Assembly (NCBI RefSeq): GCF_000368145.1
Contig: NZ_KB849283.1
Span: 770,324 to 834,323, forward strand
Source: Acinetobacter guillouiae CIP 63.46
GTDB taxonomy: Bacteria; Pseudomonadota; Gammaproteobacteria; Pseudomonadales; Moraxellaceae
Reading direction: 5' to 3'
DNA: 64,000 nucleotides
This document shows, piece after piece, positions 36,923 to 46,579 of the stretch (the stretch's first letter is position 1; the number at the start of each line of letters is the position of its first letter). The notes beneath the pieces are model-generated. The model ran no database searches. It worked only from the letters and a program-made list of their open reading frames with translations, and was not told the origin of the DNA. A program made the translations under genes and the position numbers.

Positions 36923-37990
36923 ATGAAAATTAAAATTGTTATTTTTTTATTATCACTCAATGCTTCAATTACCTATGCAGATATCAACGATGATGAGATT
37001 CAAGCCATAGAAGATTTAAGTGATCAAGTATTAGCAACCAAAAATCTTGCCAAACTTGAACCACAAATTAAGGCTCAAATCCAGAAAGCCCAACCTAATG
37101 TGCAAAAACTGTTAAAAGCCAAAGACATTGAATATAACGATTCTGTCTATTTACACAACTATGCGATTCTGACTTCTGGATATGCTGAATATTTGCTTGA
37201 ACAACACTGCACCACGCTCTCTCAGCCTTTTCAAGAACTTACTGAACAAGCGTATTTTGCGTTAAAAAAGCGTGATCCTAAAGATACAATCGCAATCAAT
37301 AATTTAGGGTTATTCTACGCGCAAATGTCGGTGTATTATCGGAAAAACATAGACCCAACGCCACGTCTAAACTATTTGCTAAAGGCTGAACAACTATTTG
37401 AGACCTTAATGAAGTTGCAACCAGACAATGAGGAGTATGAGAGAAATTATTATGCTGTACTCAGTGACAAACTGATGCTGTTACAGAAATATCATCGTGA
37501 TCAGAATGAGCAAAAACGCCTCATCAATATACTTAAAAAGCCTTTATTTCACTATTTATCTGATCCAAATCAAGCTTTCGATGCAGGAAATTTTATTATT
37601 TTAGCGCAACAGTATTTTAAATATCTCAATCGCGAAGACCCGAAACTTGCTGAAAAATGGTTGCGTGATAATCAGGCTAAAATTGAAGCTGTGGTGAATA
37701 AGAATCGGAAGCAAACTCAGCGAGAAAAGGAATTCCTCGCTGAATTCTATGCCCTGCTTGGTCAAACGGATCGAGCACTGTCCTACTTAAAACAATTGGA
37801 ATTTTCTGATGAGAACAATACAGAACCATCCTCTTTTGAAAATGAACCCAATCTTGCCAATTTAAGGCTAAATCCTGAATATCAGAAATGGTTTAAACAA
37901 TATAAACAGGATTATGCTGCATATTGTAAAGCAATTCCCAAAGTATGTAAGATTAATCAACTTGAAACAACACAAGATACATTAGAATAA
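36923..37990 (+). CDS. Secreted helical (TPR-like) protein
   Basis: 355 residues. A signal peptide (about 19 residues, ending SITYA) precedes an all-helical protein with TPR-like spacing: TIAINNLGLFYAQMSVYYRK, LMKLQPDNEEYERNYYAVLSD, FLAEFYALLGQTDRALSYLKQLE. The last repeat is close to the TPR consensus. Two cysteines lie near the end. Its partner is unknown; it is convergent with ynfA. Confidence 0.7.
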   Translation: MKIKIVIFLLSLNASITYADINDDEIQAIEDLSDQVLATKNLAKLEPQIKAQIQKAQPNVQKLLKAKDIEYNDSVYLHNYAILTSGYAEYLLEQHCTTLSQPFQELTEQAYFALKKRDPKDTIAINNLGLFYAQMSVYYRKNIDPTPRLNYLLKAEQLFETLMKLQPDNEEYERNYYAVLSDKLMLLQKYHRDQNEQKRLINILKKPLFHYLSDPNQAFDAGNFIILAQQYFKYLNREDPKLAEKWLRDNQAKIEAVVNKNRKQTQREKEFLAEFYALLGQTDRALSYLKQLEFSDENNTEPSSFENEPNLANLRLNPEYQKWFKQYKQDYAAYCKAIPKVCKINQLETTQDTLE

Positions 37991-38003
37991 TGCTGTTGAA
38001 GAC

Positions 38004-38357
38004 TTAACGAATCAAACCTTGCGGTTGCAGAATAATCACCAAAGCCCCAATGATTACAATACATCCGCCAAACAAATCCCAGCGAGTTAAGCTGACTTGA
38101 TCGACAAATTTCAGCCACATCAGTGCACTAAAGATATAGATACCGCCATATGCGGCATAAATACGCCCTGAAGCAGCCGGGTGCAAGGTTAATAGCCAGA
38201 CAAATACCGCCAAACTTAACACGGTAGGTATCCATAACCAATGGCTTTTATTTTGATTCAGAATCAAATAAGGAAAATAACAACCTAAAATTTCTGCAAC
38301 AGCTGTGACAAGAAATAATAAAATCGTAGTTAAAATTTTAGTAAATGCAATGTCCAT
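38004..38357 (-). CDS. ynfA: YnfA family membrane protein (UPF0060)
   Basis: 117 residues with four hydrophobic segments. The sequence [20 protein letters not shown] is the family hallmark, as is the early EILGCYFP. Family members are small inner-membrane proteins resembling SMR transporters; YnfA has been linked to efflux. The gene converges on the TPR-like gene with a 13-bp gap. Confidence 0.92.
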   Translation of the reverse strand: MDIAFTKILTTILLFLVTAVAEILGCYFPYLILNQNKSHWLWIPTVLSLAVFVWLLTLHPAASGRIYAAYGGIYIFSALMWLKFVDQVSLTRWDLFGGCIVIIGALVIILQPQGLIR

Positions 38358-38577
38358 TGATACTCAAAGAATAATCATGAAGTTAGAGTATATGTGATTT
38401 TCACGCGAGCTAAGCAATAAAATTTTGAGCAGACTAAAACAACTAAGCTTTTATCTATAAATTGTAGTTGTTGTTTGCCTCATCCACAAAAGCATACATT
38501 ATTAAAATATGTTGATGAATGTGCCTTGTTTAAAATAGGATAAAATATCAGCATCTACATTTTTTGGTTTTTTATGG

Positions 38578-39486
38578 ATGAAAATAAATCATTTCGTGTT
38601 TAATTTCTTCATTTTCCTCTGGCTTAGCCAAAATGTAGATGCAGCAACACTGAGTCTTCCGCTGTGGCCCAATAGCGCGACACTTGCACCATCCAGTGAA
38701 CAATATACGATAAATAAGCATGGTGCTATTGAGCATATCATCTCTCCTCAACTGCGGGTATATCCCCCCAAACAGAGCAATCACATCGCTATTTTAGTCA
38801 TTAGTGGTGGGGGTTATGCCAGAGAGGAGTTGGCCAAAGAAAGCACGCCAACTGCACAGTTTTTACAAGAACAGGGATTTACTGTATTTGAATTAATTTA
38901 CCGCTTACCTAATCAGGATGGCAATAATCTGCTTGCACCCTTTCAAGATGGCCAAAGAGCCCTGCGTATCATTCGTTATCAAGCACATCAATTCAACATT
39001 GATCCAGACAAAATTGGTGTACTGGGTTTCTCCGCAGGTGGACATTTAGCTGGAATCATTACGACACAATGGCAACAACAATTTTCGAATTTAAATGATC
39101 CGATTGATCAAATTTCTGCTCAGCCTAATTTTGTGGCGCTACTCTATCCAATCATTAGTATGCAAGCGCCGCTTGATCATACCCATGCTTATAAAAGCTT
39201 ATTTGGCTCAAAACATGATTTAGCCAAACAAATCTTGTTTTCTGTTGATTTACAAGTCAAACAGAATACACCTCCAACCTTTTTAGCCCATGCCATAGAT
39301 GATCCGATTTCACCTGTTCAGAATAGCCTCAATATGCAAACCGCTTTGCAGCAACACAAGATCGCTTATGAATTACATCTTTTCAAAAATGGTGGGCATG
39401 GTTGGGGCTTAGGCAAAGCCAATACTGAAACAATGCAATGGCCCACATTATTCCTAGCTTGGTTAAAGAAAATTGATATTTTATAA
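38578..39486 (+). CDS. Secreted alpha/beta hydrolase (esterase)
   Basis: 302 residues with a signal peptide (about 22 residues, ending NVDA). The oxyanion loop is GGGY (77-80), the nucleophile elbow GFSAGGHLAG has Ser152, a possible acid Asp lies in AIDDPISP, and His is in NGGHGWGLG. The pattern fits acetyl-xylan esterase/BD-FAE-like lipases of the periplasm. Substrate unknown. Confidence 0.85.
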   Translation: MKINHFVFNFFIFLWLSQNVDAATLSLPLWPNSATLAPSSEQYTINKHGAIEHIISPQLRVYPPKQSNHIAILVISGGGYAREELAKESTPTAQFLQEQGFTVFELIYRLPNQDGNNLLAPFQDGQRALRIIRYQAHQFNIDPDKIGVLGFSAGGHLAGIITTQWQQQFSNLNDPIDQISAQPNFVALLYPIISMQAPLDHTHAYKSLFGSKHDLAKQILFSVDLQVKQNTPPTFLAHAIDDPISPVQNSLNMQTALQQHKIAYELHLFKNGGHGWGLGKANTETMQWPTLFLAWLKKIDIL

Positions 39487-39499
39487 GCTTATAATTCAA

Positions 39500-39530
39500 A
39501 AAATAACCCGCAATCAATGCGGGTTATTTT
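39500..39530. terminator. Convergent terminator between the esterase gene and clpA
   Basis: AAAATAACCCGCA and TGCGGGTTATTTT form a perfect 13-bp stem with a five-base loop, serving both strands. Confidence 0.92.
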
Positions 39531-39545
39531 AAAGTTCATTCACAA

Positions 39546-41822
39546 CTATGCTGGTTCAGCAGTCTGATCTTCAAAGACTTCTAATGTAAGCCCTACCGCC
39601 TTACCATTTTCTTTCTTCACAGAAACAGCAACATTACCACCATGATCTGCAAGCTCACCAAATAGAATCATCTCAGCAAGAGGTTTCTTCAAATGTTCCT
39701 GAATCAAACGTTGCATTGGGCGAGCACCCATTAAACGATCATAGCCATTCTCAGCCATCCAATCGCGAGCAGATTGATCAACTTCCAGCACCACTTTTTT
39801 GTCATCTAACTGCGCTTGAAGTTCGGTTAAGAATTTATCAACGACAGACTCAATCACTGTGGTAGGTAATGCTTTAAACTGAATTACACCATCTAAACGG
39901 TTGCGGAACTCTGGTGCAAATGCACGTTTCATCGCTTCCTGATTGTCATTACTATTGTCTTGCTCAGTAAAACCGATACTGTTACGAGAAATACTTTCAG
40001 CACCGATATTGGTGGTCAATACAATAATCACATTACGGAAATCAGACTTACGTCCATTGTTGTCGGTTAAAGCACCATGATCCATGACTTGCAATAACAA
40101 GTTAAAGACATCTGGATGTGCTTTTTCAATTTCATCTAATAACAAGACACAGTGCGGATTCTTATGAATCGCGTCAGTCAGTAAACCACCTTGATCATAA
40201 CCAACATAACCTGGAGGCGCACCAATCAAACGAGAAACCGCATGACGTTCCATATATTCAGACATATCGAAGCGAACAAGCTCTACACCAAGCAATTTTG
40301 CCAATTGCTTGGTCACTTCTGTTTTACCAACGCCCGTAGGGCCTGCAAAAACAAAACTACCCACTGGTTTATCTGGCGCTTTCAAACCTGCACGTGACAG
40401 TTTAATCGCAGAAGCCAAGGCTGTAATCGCTTCATCTTGACCAAATACCACACGTTTAAGATCACGCTCTAGATATTCAAGTACCGATTTATCATCTTTA
40501 GATACTGTTTTTGGCGGGATACGTGCAATCTTCGAAATAATATCTTCGATATTTTCAACTGTAATCAAAGTATCATCTTGTTCAGCTTTTAAACGACGTT
40601 GTGCACCAGCTTCATCAATCACATCAATCGCCTTATCTGGCAAAAAACGATCATTAATAAACTTAGCAGACAACTCAACCGCTGAAACTAGCGCAGTATC
40701 TTCATATTTAACATGATGAAAATCTTCAAACTTGCTTTTCAAACCACGCAAAATATCAATTGTCTCTGAAATAGAAGGCTCATTCACATCAATTTTTTGG
40801 AAACGACGTGATAGTGCATGATCTTTTTCAAATACTTGGCGATATTCTTGGAAAGTGGTTGAACCAATACAACGTAAACTACCATTCGCCAACGCAGGTT
40901 TGATTAAATTCGATGCATCCATGGTACTGCCCATACTTGAGCCAGCACCAATGATCATATGAATTTCATCGATAAATAAAATTGCTTCTGGTTTCTTTTT
41001 CAAAGCATTGAGAAGCTGTTTCAATCGTTTTTCAAAGTCACCACGGTATTTTGTACCCGCAACCAATGCACCGATGTCTAAACTAAACACTTCAGCAGTC
41101 GCAAGTGGCTTAGGCGCTTTACCATTCACAATCAACCATGCCAGACCTTCAGCAATCGATGTTTTACCCACACCAGGATCACCCACAAGCAATGGGTTGT
41201 TTTTACGTCGACGGCAAAGAATTTGAGCAGTTCGTTCAATTTCTTTTTCACGCCCGATTAAAGGATCAGTTTTGCCTTTTTGCGCTTCAATATTCAAATT
41301 CAAAGTATAAAGTTCAAGTGGTCCAGCATTTGCTGAAGCATTTGATTCACCTTCTAAATCATCAGATTCTTCTTCAACTTGAATTTCTTCTTTACGCGCA
41401 CCGTGTGACAAATATTGGGTTAAAGTCAAACGATTGATTTGATGTCGTTTTAGCAAGTAAACGGCAAAAGAATCTCGCTCAGAGTACATCGCAACCAGTA
41501 CATCTGCACCCTCTACTGTGCGATCACCGCCACTTGACTGAACGTGGAAAATTGCACGTTGTAAGATACGGTCAAAACTTTCAGTTGGATGAGGGGCTTG
41601 GTCGTTGTTTTCTCCTAGTTTAGGGGTATGTTGTTCTACATACTCCTCTAACTCTTTGCGCAAACTGATAATTTCAGCGCCGCATGCTTTTAAGGCATTT
41701 ACCGCTGAATCGTTATCAAGTAAAGCCAATAATAAATGTTCAACCGTAAGAAACTCATGTCTCTTTTGACGAGCCATGCTAACAGCCAAACGGAGTGAAA
41801 CTTCTAATTGACGACTGAGCAT
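39546..41822 (-). CDS. clpA: ATP-dependent Clp protease ATP-binding subunit ClpA
   Basis: 758 residues. Unfolds substrates for ClpP. An N-domain (1-145) precedes two AAA+ modules, with Walker A GDPGVGKT (214-221) and GPTGVGKT (about 495-502), and Walker B FIDEIH and LLDEIEKAHP. The IGL-type ClpP-binding loop is present (NSIGFTEQD). It lies nine bases after clpS, so the two form an operon. Confidence 0.97.
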   Translation of the reverse strand: MLSRQLEVSLRLAVSMARQKRHEFLTVEHLLLALLDNDSAVNALKACGAEIISLRKELEEYVEQHTPKLGENNDQAPHPTESFDRILQRAIFHVQSSGGDRTVEGADVLVAMYSERDSFAVYLLKRHQINRLTLTQYLSHGARKEEIQVEEESDDLEGESNASANAGPLELYTLNLNIEAQKGKTDPLIGREKEIERTAQILCRRRKNNPLLVGDPGVGKTSIAEGLAWLIVNGKAPKPLATAEVFSLDIGALVAGTKYRGDFEKRLKQLLNALKKKPEAILFIDEIHMIIGAGSSMGSTMDASNLIKPALANGSLRCIGSTTFQEYRQVFEKDHALSRRFQKIDVNEPSISETIDILRGLKSKFEDFHHVKYEDTALVSAVELSAKFINDRFLPDKAIDVIDEAGAQRRLKAEQDDTLITVENIEDIISKIARIPPKTVSKDDKSVLEYLERDLKRVVFGQDEAITALASAIKLSRAGLKAPDKPVGSFVFAGPTGVGKTEVTKQLAKLLGVELVRFDMSEYMERHAVSRLIGAPPGYVGYDQGGLLTDAIHKNPHCVLLLDEIEKAHPDVFNLLLQVMDHGALTDNNGRKSDFRNVIIVLTTNIGAESISRNSIGFTEQDNSNDNQEAMKRAFAPEFRNRLDGVIQFKALPTTVIESVVDKFLTELQAQLDDKKVVLEVDQSARDWMAENGYDRLMGARPMQRLIQEHLKKPLAEMILFGELADHGGNVAVSVKKENGKAVGLTLEVFEDQTAEPA

Positions 41823-41831
41823 GAAACCCCC

Positions 41832-42266
41832 TTATTCTTTTGGCTCAATCTGACAAAGCAATGGATGACCTTGAGATCGAGCGTAGTTATTAACTTGGTT
41901 GGCTTTAGTCTCCGCAATGTCTCTTGGATAAACACCAGCTTCACCTTTTCCTTCATAATGTACTGTTAACATTACTTGAGTGGCTTGGTCAAGATTCAAA
42001 GCAAAGTATTGTTGTAAAATTTCAATAACAAAGTCCATCGGAGTGTAATCATCGTTCAATAAAACGACAGAATACATCGGTGGTCGCTTCACTTCAGGTG
42101 GCGCAGTTTGTACTGCAACATCTGCTTGATCATGGTCTGGATGGTTTGGATCTTCTGAATTACTTATACGAATACTCAAGTGCCAATCTATAAATCCTGA
42201 ATCACGGAATGATGATTTCACTTCATTTAAACTCATTTGACGTTTATTAGTTCGCATATTTTTCAA
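41832..42266 (-). CDS. clpS: ClpS adaptor protein
   Basis: 144 residues by the longest reading; later Met codons (4 and 11) are possible starts and none has a clear ribosome site. ClpS hands N-degron substrates to ClpA. The core from about residue 60 ([27 protein letters not shown], then [20 protein letters not shown]) is intact; the part before it is acidic and longer than in E. coli (106 residues). clpA follows in the same operon. Confidence 0.93.
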   Translation of the reverse strand: MKNMRTNKRQMSLNEVKSSFRDSGFIDWHLSIRISNSEDPNHPDHDQADVAVQTAPPEVKRPPMYSVVLLNDDYTPMDFVIEILQQYFALNLDQATQVMLTVHYEGKGEAGVYPRDIAETKANQVNNYARSQGHPLLCQIEPKE

Positions 42267-42278
42267 AATACTTATGAT

Positions 42279-43028
42279 TTATTGAGAATTAGCCGCAGCT
42301 TGAGGAACCTCTGCAGCAAATGCTGCTGCACTGTCTACAGCTTGCCCACGTGACCAACTAAAGCGTTTAACTACTGGAGTGGCACCATTTAGACGGATTT
42401 CGATAAATTGTGGATTAAAACCCTTAGGCATGGTCCAACGACCAGTTAAGCGCTCATAATCAGTAAAGTTATAATTCGCATCTGCCATTGGCACTGTTAA
42501 CACCTCAGTGCCACTAATCAAACGAATTTCAACGGAACCCGTCGCACGTCTTGGACTGACTTGAATAAGATCAAGCTGATATTCATAAGCGTTTTCTGGT
42601 AATGGCTTAACCGCCAAGTTTTGAATTGTTAAACTCAAACCGCCACGTTGTTTTAACACTTCACGATAAATCGCACTCATCACATCAACTTGTGATTTTT
42701 CAGCATTGGCTTTGTTCAATGACTCTAACAAATCGTTAGAGTTCGAAACAGCCACGTCTCTTTCCTGTACAGCAGCATTTAGGCTTTTATTTAAATTAGC
42801 CAGCGTTGTTTTTTGTTGCTTCACAACTTCTACCAACTGTTCTGCATCTGCATCAAAACCGACTACCGTTAGCCCTTGGCGATGTCCAACTGTATAACCT
42901 AAAAGTACACTGCCAGCACATAATACAACCCCACCGATCACCAAAGGCATATTCCCTTTTAAAAAAGGCTTTTTCGGTGCTTGAGCTGGTTGTGACGCGG
43001 TATTTGTTTCTGTGTTCTGCATCATCAT
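42279..43028 (-). CDS. Single-pass membrane protein with coiled coil (DUF6776-like)
   Basis: 249 residues. A proline-rich start, one transmembrane helix (about 29-48), a coiled coil (about 65-110, VVKQQKTTLANLNKSLNAAV) and a C-terminal beta-rich domain (GSVEIRLISGTEVL, FIEIRLNGATPVVKRFSW). From memory this is the layout of DUF6776 proteins. Three possible adjacent ATG codons share the start region. It is upstream of clpS (12-bp gap) and may share its transcript. Confidence 0.7.
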   Translation of the reverse strand: MMMQNTETNTASQPAQAPKKPFLKGNMPLVIGGVVLCAGSVLLGYTVGHRQGLTVVGFDADAEQLVEVVKQQKTTLANLNKSLNAAVQERDVAVSNSNDLLESLNKANAEKSQVDVMSAIYREVLKQRGGLSLTIQNLAVKPLPENAYEYQLDLIQVSPRRATGSVEIRLISGTEVLTVPMADANYNFTDYERLTGRWTMPKGFNPQFIEIRLNGATPVVKRFSWSRGQAVDSAAAFAAEVPQAAANSQ

Positions 43029-43104
43029 CTCTAAGTATTATTGATAGAATCAAAACACACATTTAACCGCAAAGTTATATGTGTGTGAAGCCATAAAGCG
43101 TTTT

Positions 43105-44154
43105 TTATGGTAATAATCCGATACCTTGTAAACCAGCATCTTCAGCAAAACCAAACATTAAGTTCATATTTTGTACAGCCTGTCCTGCCGCACCTTTGAC
43201 TAAATTGTCTTGAACAGACAAAACAATTAACTTGTTCGGATGCGGTTTATACAGTGCAATTCTGAGTTGGTTTGCACCACGTACAGAACGTGTTTCTGGT
43301 GAACTATTTGCAGGCATTACATCTACAAATATTTCATTTGCATAAAATTTTTCATAAATACTTTGTAAATCTGCTGCTGCGCCTTGCTCTGTCAAATCAA
43401 CATAGATCGTACTGAACATACCACGAATCATCGGAACTAAATGCGGTACAAAAAGAATCTGATCAAATACATTTTTTTGACCTGAAATATTTTCTAATGC
43501 TTCTACAATTTCAGGATGATGACGATGTCCAGCAACGCCATAGGCTTTAAAATTATCAGCATTTTCTGAATAAATCATGCCTAGACTAGCTTTACGCCCC
43601 GCACCTGATACACCAGATTTCGCATCAATGATAATACTTTCTGGTTTAACCAATGTTTCAGCTTGCTTAAAAAGTGGCGCTAATCCCAACTGTACAGTGG
43701 TTGGGTAACAGCCAGGATTACCGACAACATTGGCATTTTTAATCTGTTCACGATTAAGTTCAGATAAACCATATACAGAATCTTTCAGTACTTCTGGACA
43801 AGCGTGCTGCATCCCATACCATTTTTCAAACTGTGCTAAATTCTGCAAGCGAAAATCAGCGGCTAAATCGATAACTTTGGTATTTGCTGCCAAGAGTTGT
43901 TGCGCATGTTGCATTGCCACACCATGCGGGGTCGCAAAAAACACGACATCACATTTTTTTAATTCATCAATGTTTAAATCTGAATATTTAAGCTCGGTGT
44001 GTCCACGTAAGCTTGGAAACATATCATCTACACGGCGACCATCTTCGGTACGTGATGTCAGTACATTCACTTGAACATTTGGATGTCGTAGTAAAAGACG
44101 CAACAATTCAACGCCTGTATAACCTGTTCCACCGACAATACCCACTGAAATCAC
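43105..44154 (-). CDS. argC: N-acetyl-gamma-glutamyl-phosphate reductase
   Basis: 349 residues. Reduces N-acetylglutamyl-5-phosphate in arginine synthesis with NADPH. The Rossmann motif GGTGYTG is at 8-14 and the catalytic Cys149 in [18 protein letters not shown] and the [10 protein letters not shown] stretch fit the substrate site. GTG start at 44154 with AGGT upstream. It is not linked to other arg genes here. Confidence 0.96.
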   Translation of the reverse strand: MISVGIVGGTGYTGVELLRLLLRHPNVQVNVLTSRTEDGRRVDDMFPSLRGHTELKYSDLNIDELKKCDVVFFATPHGVAMQHAQQLLAANTKVIDLAADFRLQNLAQFEKWYGMQHACPEVLKDSVYGLSELNREQIKNANVVGNPGCYPTTVQLGLAPLFKQAETLVKPESIIIDAKSGVSGAGRKASLGMIYSENADNFKAYGVAGHRHHPEIVEALENISGQKNVFDQILFVPHLVPMIRGMFSTIYVDLTEQGAAADLQSIYEKFYANEIFVDVMPANSSPETRSVRGANQLRIALYKPHPNKLIVLSVQDNLVKGAAGQAVQNMNLMFGFAEDAGLQGIGLLP

Positions 44155-44268
44155 GTTTTTTACCTCGATTTAAAAGTATCCATTTTGTAGTGCTGTAGTA
44201 TGACAGGAAGTTGATGCTTTCTAAACTATTTTACTGGGTTTTTATGATATTTTAGCATTATGACAAAG

Positions 44269-45432
44269 TTAAATTCGCATAAGTTCAATTGATGCATCTT
44301 GCGCAATACAGTTGCGCCCTCTACGTTTGGCGACATACAAAAGTTTGTCAGCAGCTTCTATACCGCTGGCTAAATTACGATGTCGCACTTGTGTTAAACC
44401 AAAGCTGGCTGTCAATAAGATGGGTTGAGTTAAAAATTGCTCAGTTTCAATAGCAGTCCGCATACGCTCAGCAATTTTATAGGCATCACTGAGATCTTCA
44501 ACTTGTAATAAAACAATAAACTCTTCACCACCAAAACGCCCCACTAAGCCCTTTTCACTAACATGCTGACTGACAAGACGACCTACACTCTGCAAAATCT
44601 GATCACCCACCAGATGTCCATAGGTGTCATTAATTTTCTTAAAATGATCGACATCACACATCAACAAAAAATATTGCTTTTCTGGTAAATCGATTAAATT
44701 TATTTTAGCTGCGTCATAAAATCCACGACGATTGAGTAAATGTGTTAATGGATCTCTGCAACGTTCATCATTTAATTTAAAAATAATATCTCGAACTAAT
44801 GTTCCCAAAAGTACGATCGCAAACCACATGCTCAGGATAATACTGGCAGCAAGCATCATTAACCACCATACAGAATCCACAAGCATACTGGCTTCAATAT
44901 TTTTCAAAAAAAAGAAAATAATAATGACACGGACAAAAGTATATACAACGATAAAAAGATAGGAATAATCGACCAGCTTATTTAACCAATCACTTTGCTT
45001 ATCATCTTTAAAAATAGATACTAAAACTAAGGATTCAACTGTGGCAATACTAAGATTTAAAATCAGCATCCGGATCCATAGCTGTTCATCAACAAAAGCA
45101 TAATAGACCAACAAGCATATTGTGATAAAGATCAAGAAAAAAGCGACTAAAGCGTGTGAACTAGCATTCTTTCTCAATGCCATAGTATATGCACTGGCCC
45201 ACGCGCCAAATAGGTATAAACCACCTAAAAGTGGAGCAGAAAATGTTAATTGTAGGTTAGACATAAAACTTTGTGCAGTTAAAGAAAAAGATGGCACGAT
45301 ATATCCAAGACCCAACCAAAATAAATAAGTAGGTGCTTTAAAAAAGTAATGGCAGATCAAAAGTAAACTGCCCATTAATATCAGGCAGACCGGTACAATC
45401 AAAATAAAGTAATGAGTATCTGCAAAATTCAC
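44269..45432 (-). CDS. Membrane-bound diguanylate cyclase (GGDEF domain)
   Basis: 387 residues from GTG at 45432, which is uncertain because the frame is open upstream to a TTG at 45480. About seven hydrophobic segments fill the first 210 residues, then a GGDEF domain with DVDHFKKINDTYGH and the active-site loop RFGGEEF. The RxxD product-inhibition site five residues ahead is absent (SEKGL). It makes cyclic di-GMP from GTP in response to an unknown membrane signal. Confidence 0.88.
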   Translation of the reverse strand: MNFADTHYFILIVPVCLILMGSLLLICHYFFKAPTYLFWLGLGYIVPSFSLTAQSFMSNLQLTFSAPLLGGLYLFGAWASAYTMALRKNASSHALVAFFLIFITICLLVYYAFVDEQLWIRMLILNLSIATVESLVLVSIFKDDKQSDWLNKLVDYSYLFIVVYTFVRVIIIFFFLKNIEASMLVDSVWWLMMLAASIILSMWFAIVLLGTLVRDIIFKLNDERCRDPLTHLLNRRGFYDAAKINLIDLPEKQYFLLMCDVDHFKKINDTYGHLVGDQILQSVGRLVSQHVSEKGLVGRFGGEEFIVLLQVEDLSDAYKIAERMRTAIETEQFLTQPILLTASFGLTQVRHRNLASGIEAADKLLYVAKRRGRNCIAQDASIELMRI

Positions 45433-45823
45433 GTCTGATATCTTTATGATAAGAAATAGGAAATATTGGCAAGTCGCCAAGTTTAGAGTATTTTTTAATT
45501 CACTCCCAACTTATGCTTAAAATAATCAGACTATTTTGTAATTTAACTGCTTTTATTAAGAAATACTTTTAAAGCATTATACAATCACTTAAAATTCATG
45601 ATGATAAATACACAATAAACATGTAATTTAATGACATCGCCTATAAAATCATCAAATTAAACCTCTAAAAAAAATGATAAACAAACCTTTTCATTTTAAT
45701 TCTCGTTTTTGGCATAAAAGACTATTCAAACAAATTCAAAGAAAACGGTCTTGTCTTGCTAAATGATCTATGCATAATAATTTAGAGTAATTACTCTAAA
45801 ATCAACAAAAGGACGCATTGGTC
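45433..45823. other. Intergenic region between the diguanylate cyclase and HD/hydrolase operon
   Basis: About 390 bp of AT-rich DNA with no supported gene. It carries divergent promoter space and, at its right end, the perfect palindrome 45781-45800. Confidence 0.6.
45781..45800. promoter_or_regulatory. Perfect 20-bp palindrome upstream of the HD/hydrolase operon
   Basis: TTTAGAGTAATTACTCTAAA reads identically on both strands. It lies 23 bp before the ATG at 45824 and just before the AAAAGGAC ribosome site, where a bound repressor would block transcription. No regulator gene is adjacent. Confidence 0.65.
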
Positions 45824-46576
45824 ATGATTGGATCACGAGCGTGGATGAATACAAGTAATGGAAAACTTAGCTTTAAAGAGAAAACTCAGCTTATAAAACA
45901 AGTCCTCATTCCTGCCACACTGAACTATGGCAAAACATTTCGAAAGGCGAATCATGATTCAACTTCATTTACATTGGATAGTTTTCAGATTCCTGACACA
46001 GCAATTGTCAAAGAAGCGATGGACGAATTAGAACAAACAGCCTCTCAAGCGATCATCAATCATTCTTGGCGGAGCTATTTTTGGGCTATTGCTATCGCCC
46101 ACACCAAACAATGGCAATTTGATCAAGAGAGTCTTGTTATTTCATGTTTGATGCATGATTTAGGACTGGTTAATCATTTGGATCAATATGCATGTCAATG
46201 TTTTAGCTTTGAAAGTGCCTTAAGAGCTGAAACCCTCTGTAGCAAACACCATTATCCCGAAGACAAAATGGTTAATATTTCAAATGCGATTTGTTTACAT
46301 ATGAATGGCAGTTTAGATGAAAGTGATCACAGTCTTTCTAAAGAAGTGCTATTACTGCAAAAAGCCACTTCCTGTGATGTAATTGGGACTGATCTCAGCT
46401 TATTTTCAAACAGTTTTAAAAACCGAATTTTAACCCAATATCCACGGGTACATTTTAATTCAGAAATGCGTAAACTTATCTCAATTGAAGCAAAGAGAAA
46501 CCCTCAATCACGGACTGCTTTAATGCATAAACTCGGACTTTCAAGCATGATTCAAATGAATATTTTTAAGGACTAA
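45824..46576 (+). CDS. HD-domain protein (cyanamide hydratase-like)
   Basis: 250 residues from ATG at 45824. It has an HD metal site: His80 in HSWRSYFWAI and His-Asp 111-112 in CLMHDLGLVNHL, plus a later His in NAICLHMNG. From memory the architecture is that of fungal cyanamide hydratase and related HD proteins. The operon partner is an alpha/beta hydrolase three bases downstream. A perfect palindrome lies in front. Confidence 0.75.
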   Translation: MIGSRAWMNTSNGKLSFKEKTQLIKQVLIPATLNYGKTFRKANHDSTSFTLDSFQIPDTAIVKEAMDELEQTASQAIINHSWRSYFWAIAIAHTKQWQFDQESLVISCLMHDLGLVNHLDQYACQCFSFESALRAETLCSKHHYPEDKMVNISNAICLHMNGSLDESDHSLSKEVLLLQKATSCDVIGTDLSLFSNSFKNRILTQYPRVHFNSEMRKLISIEAKRNPQSRTALMHKLGLSSMIQMNIFKD

Positions 46577-46579
46577 ATC

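Noticed and set aside
38437-38472. AACAACTA and TAGTTGTT arms upstream of the esterase gene
   Set aside because: 8-bp AT-rich arms around a 20-base spacer in AT-rich DNA; no promoter pairing seen.
39546-41822. Several open frames on the plus strand within clpA
   Set aside because: Shadows of the clpA coding strand with no ribosome sites or families.
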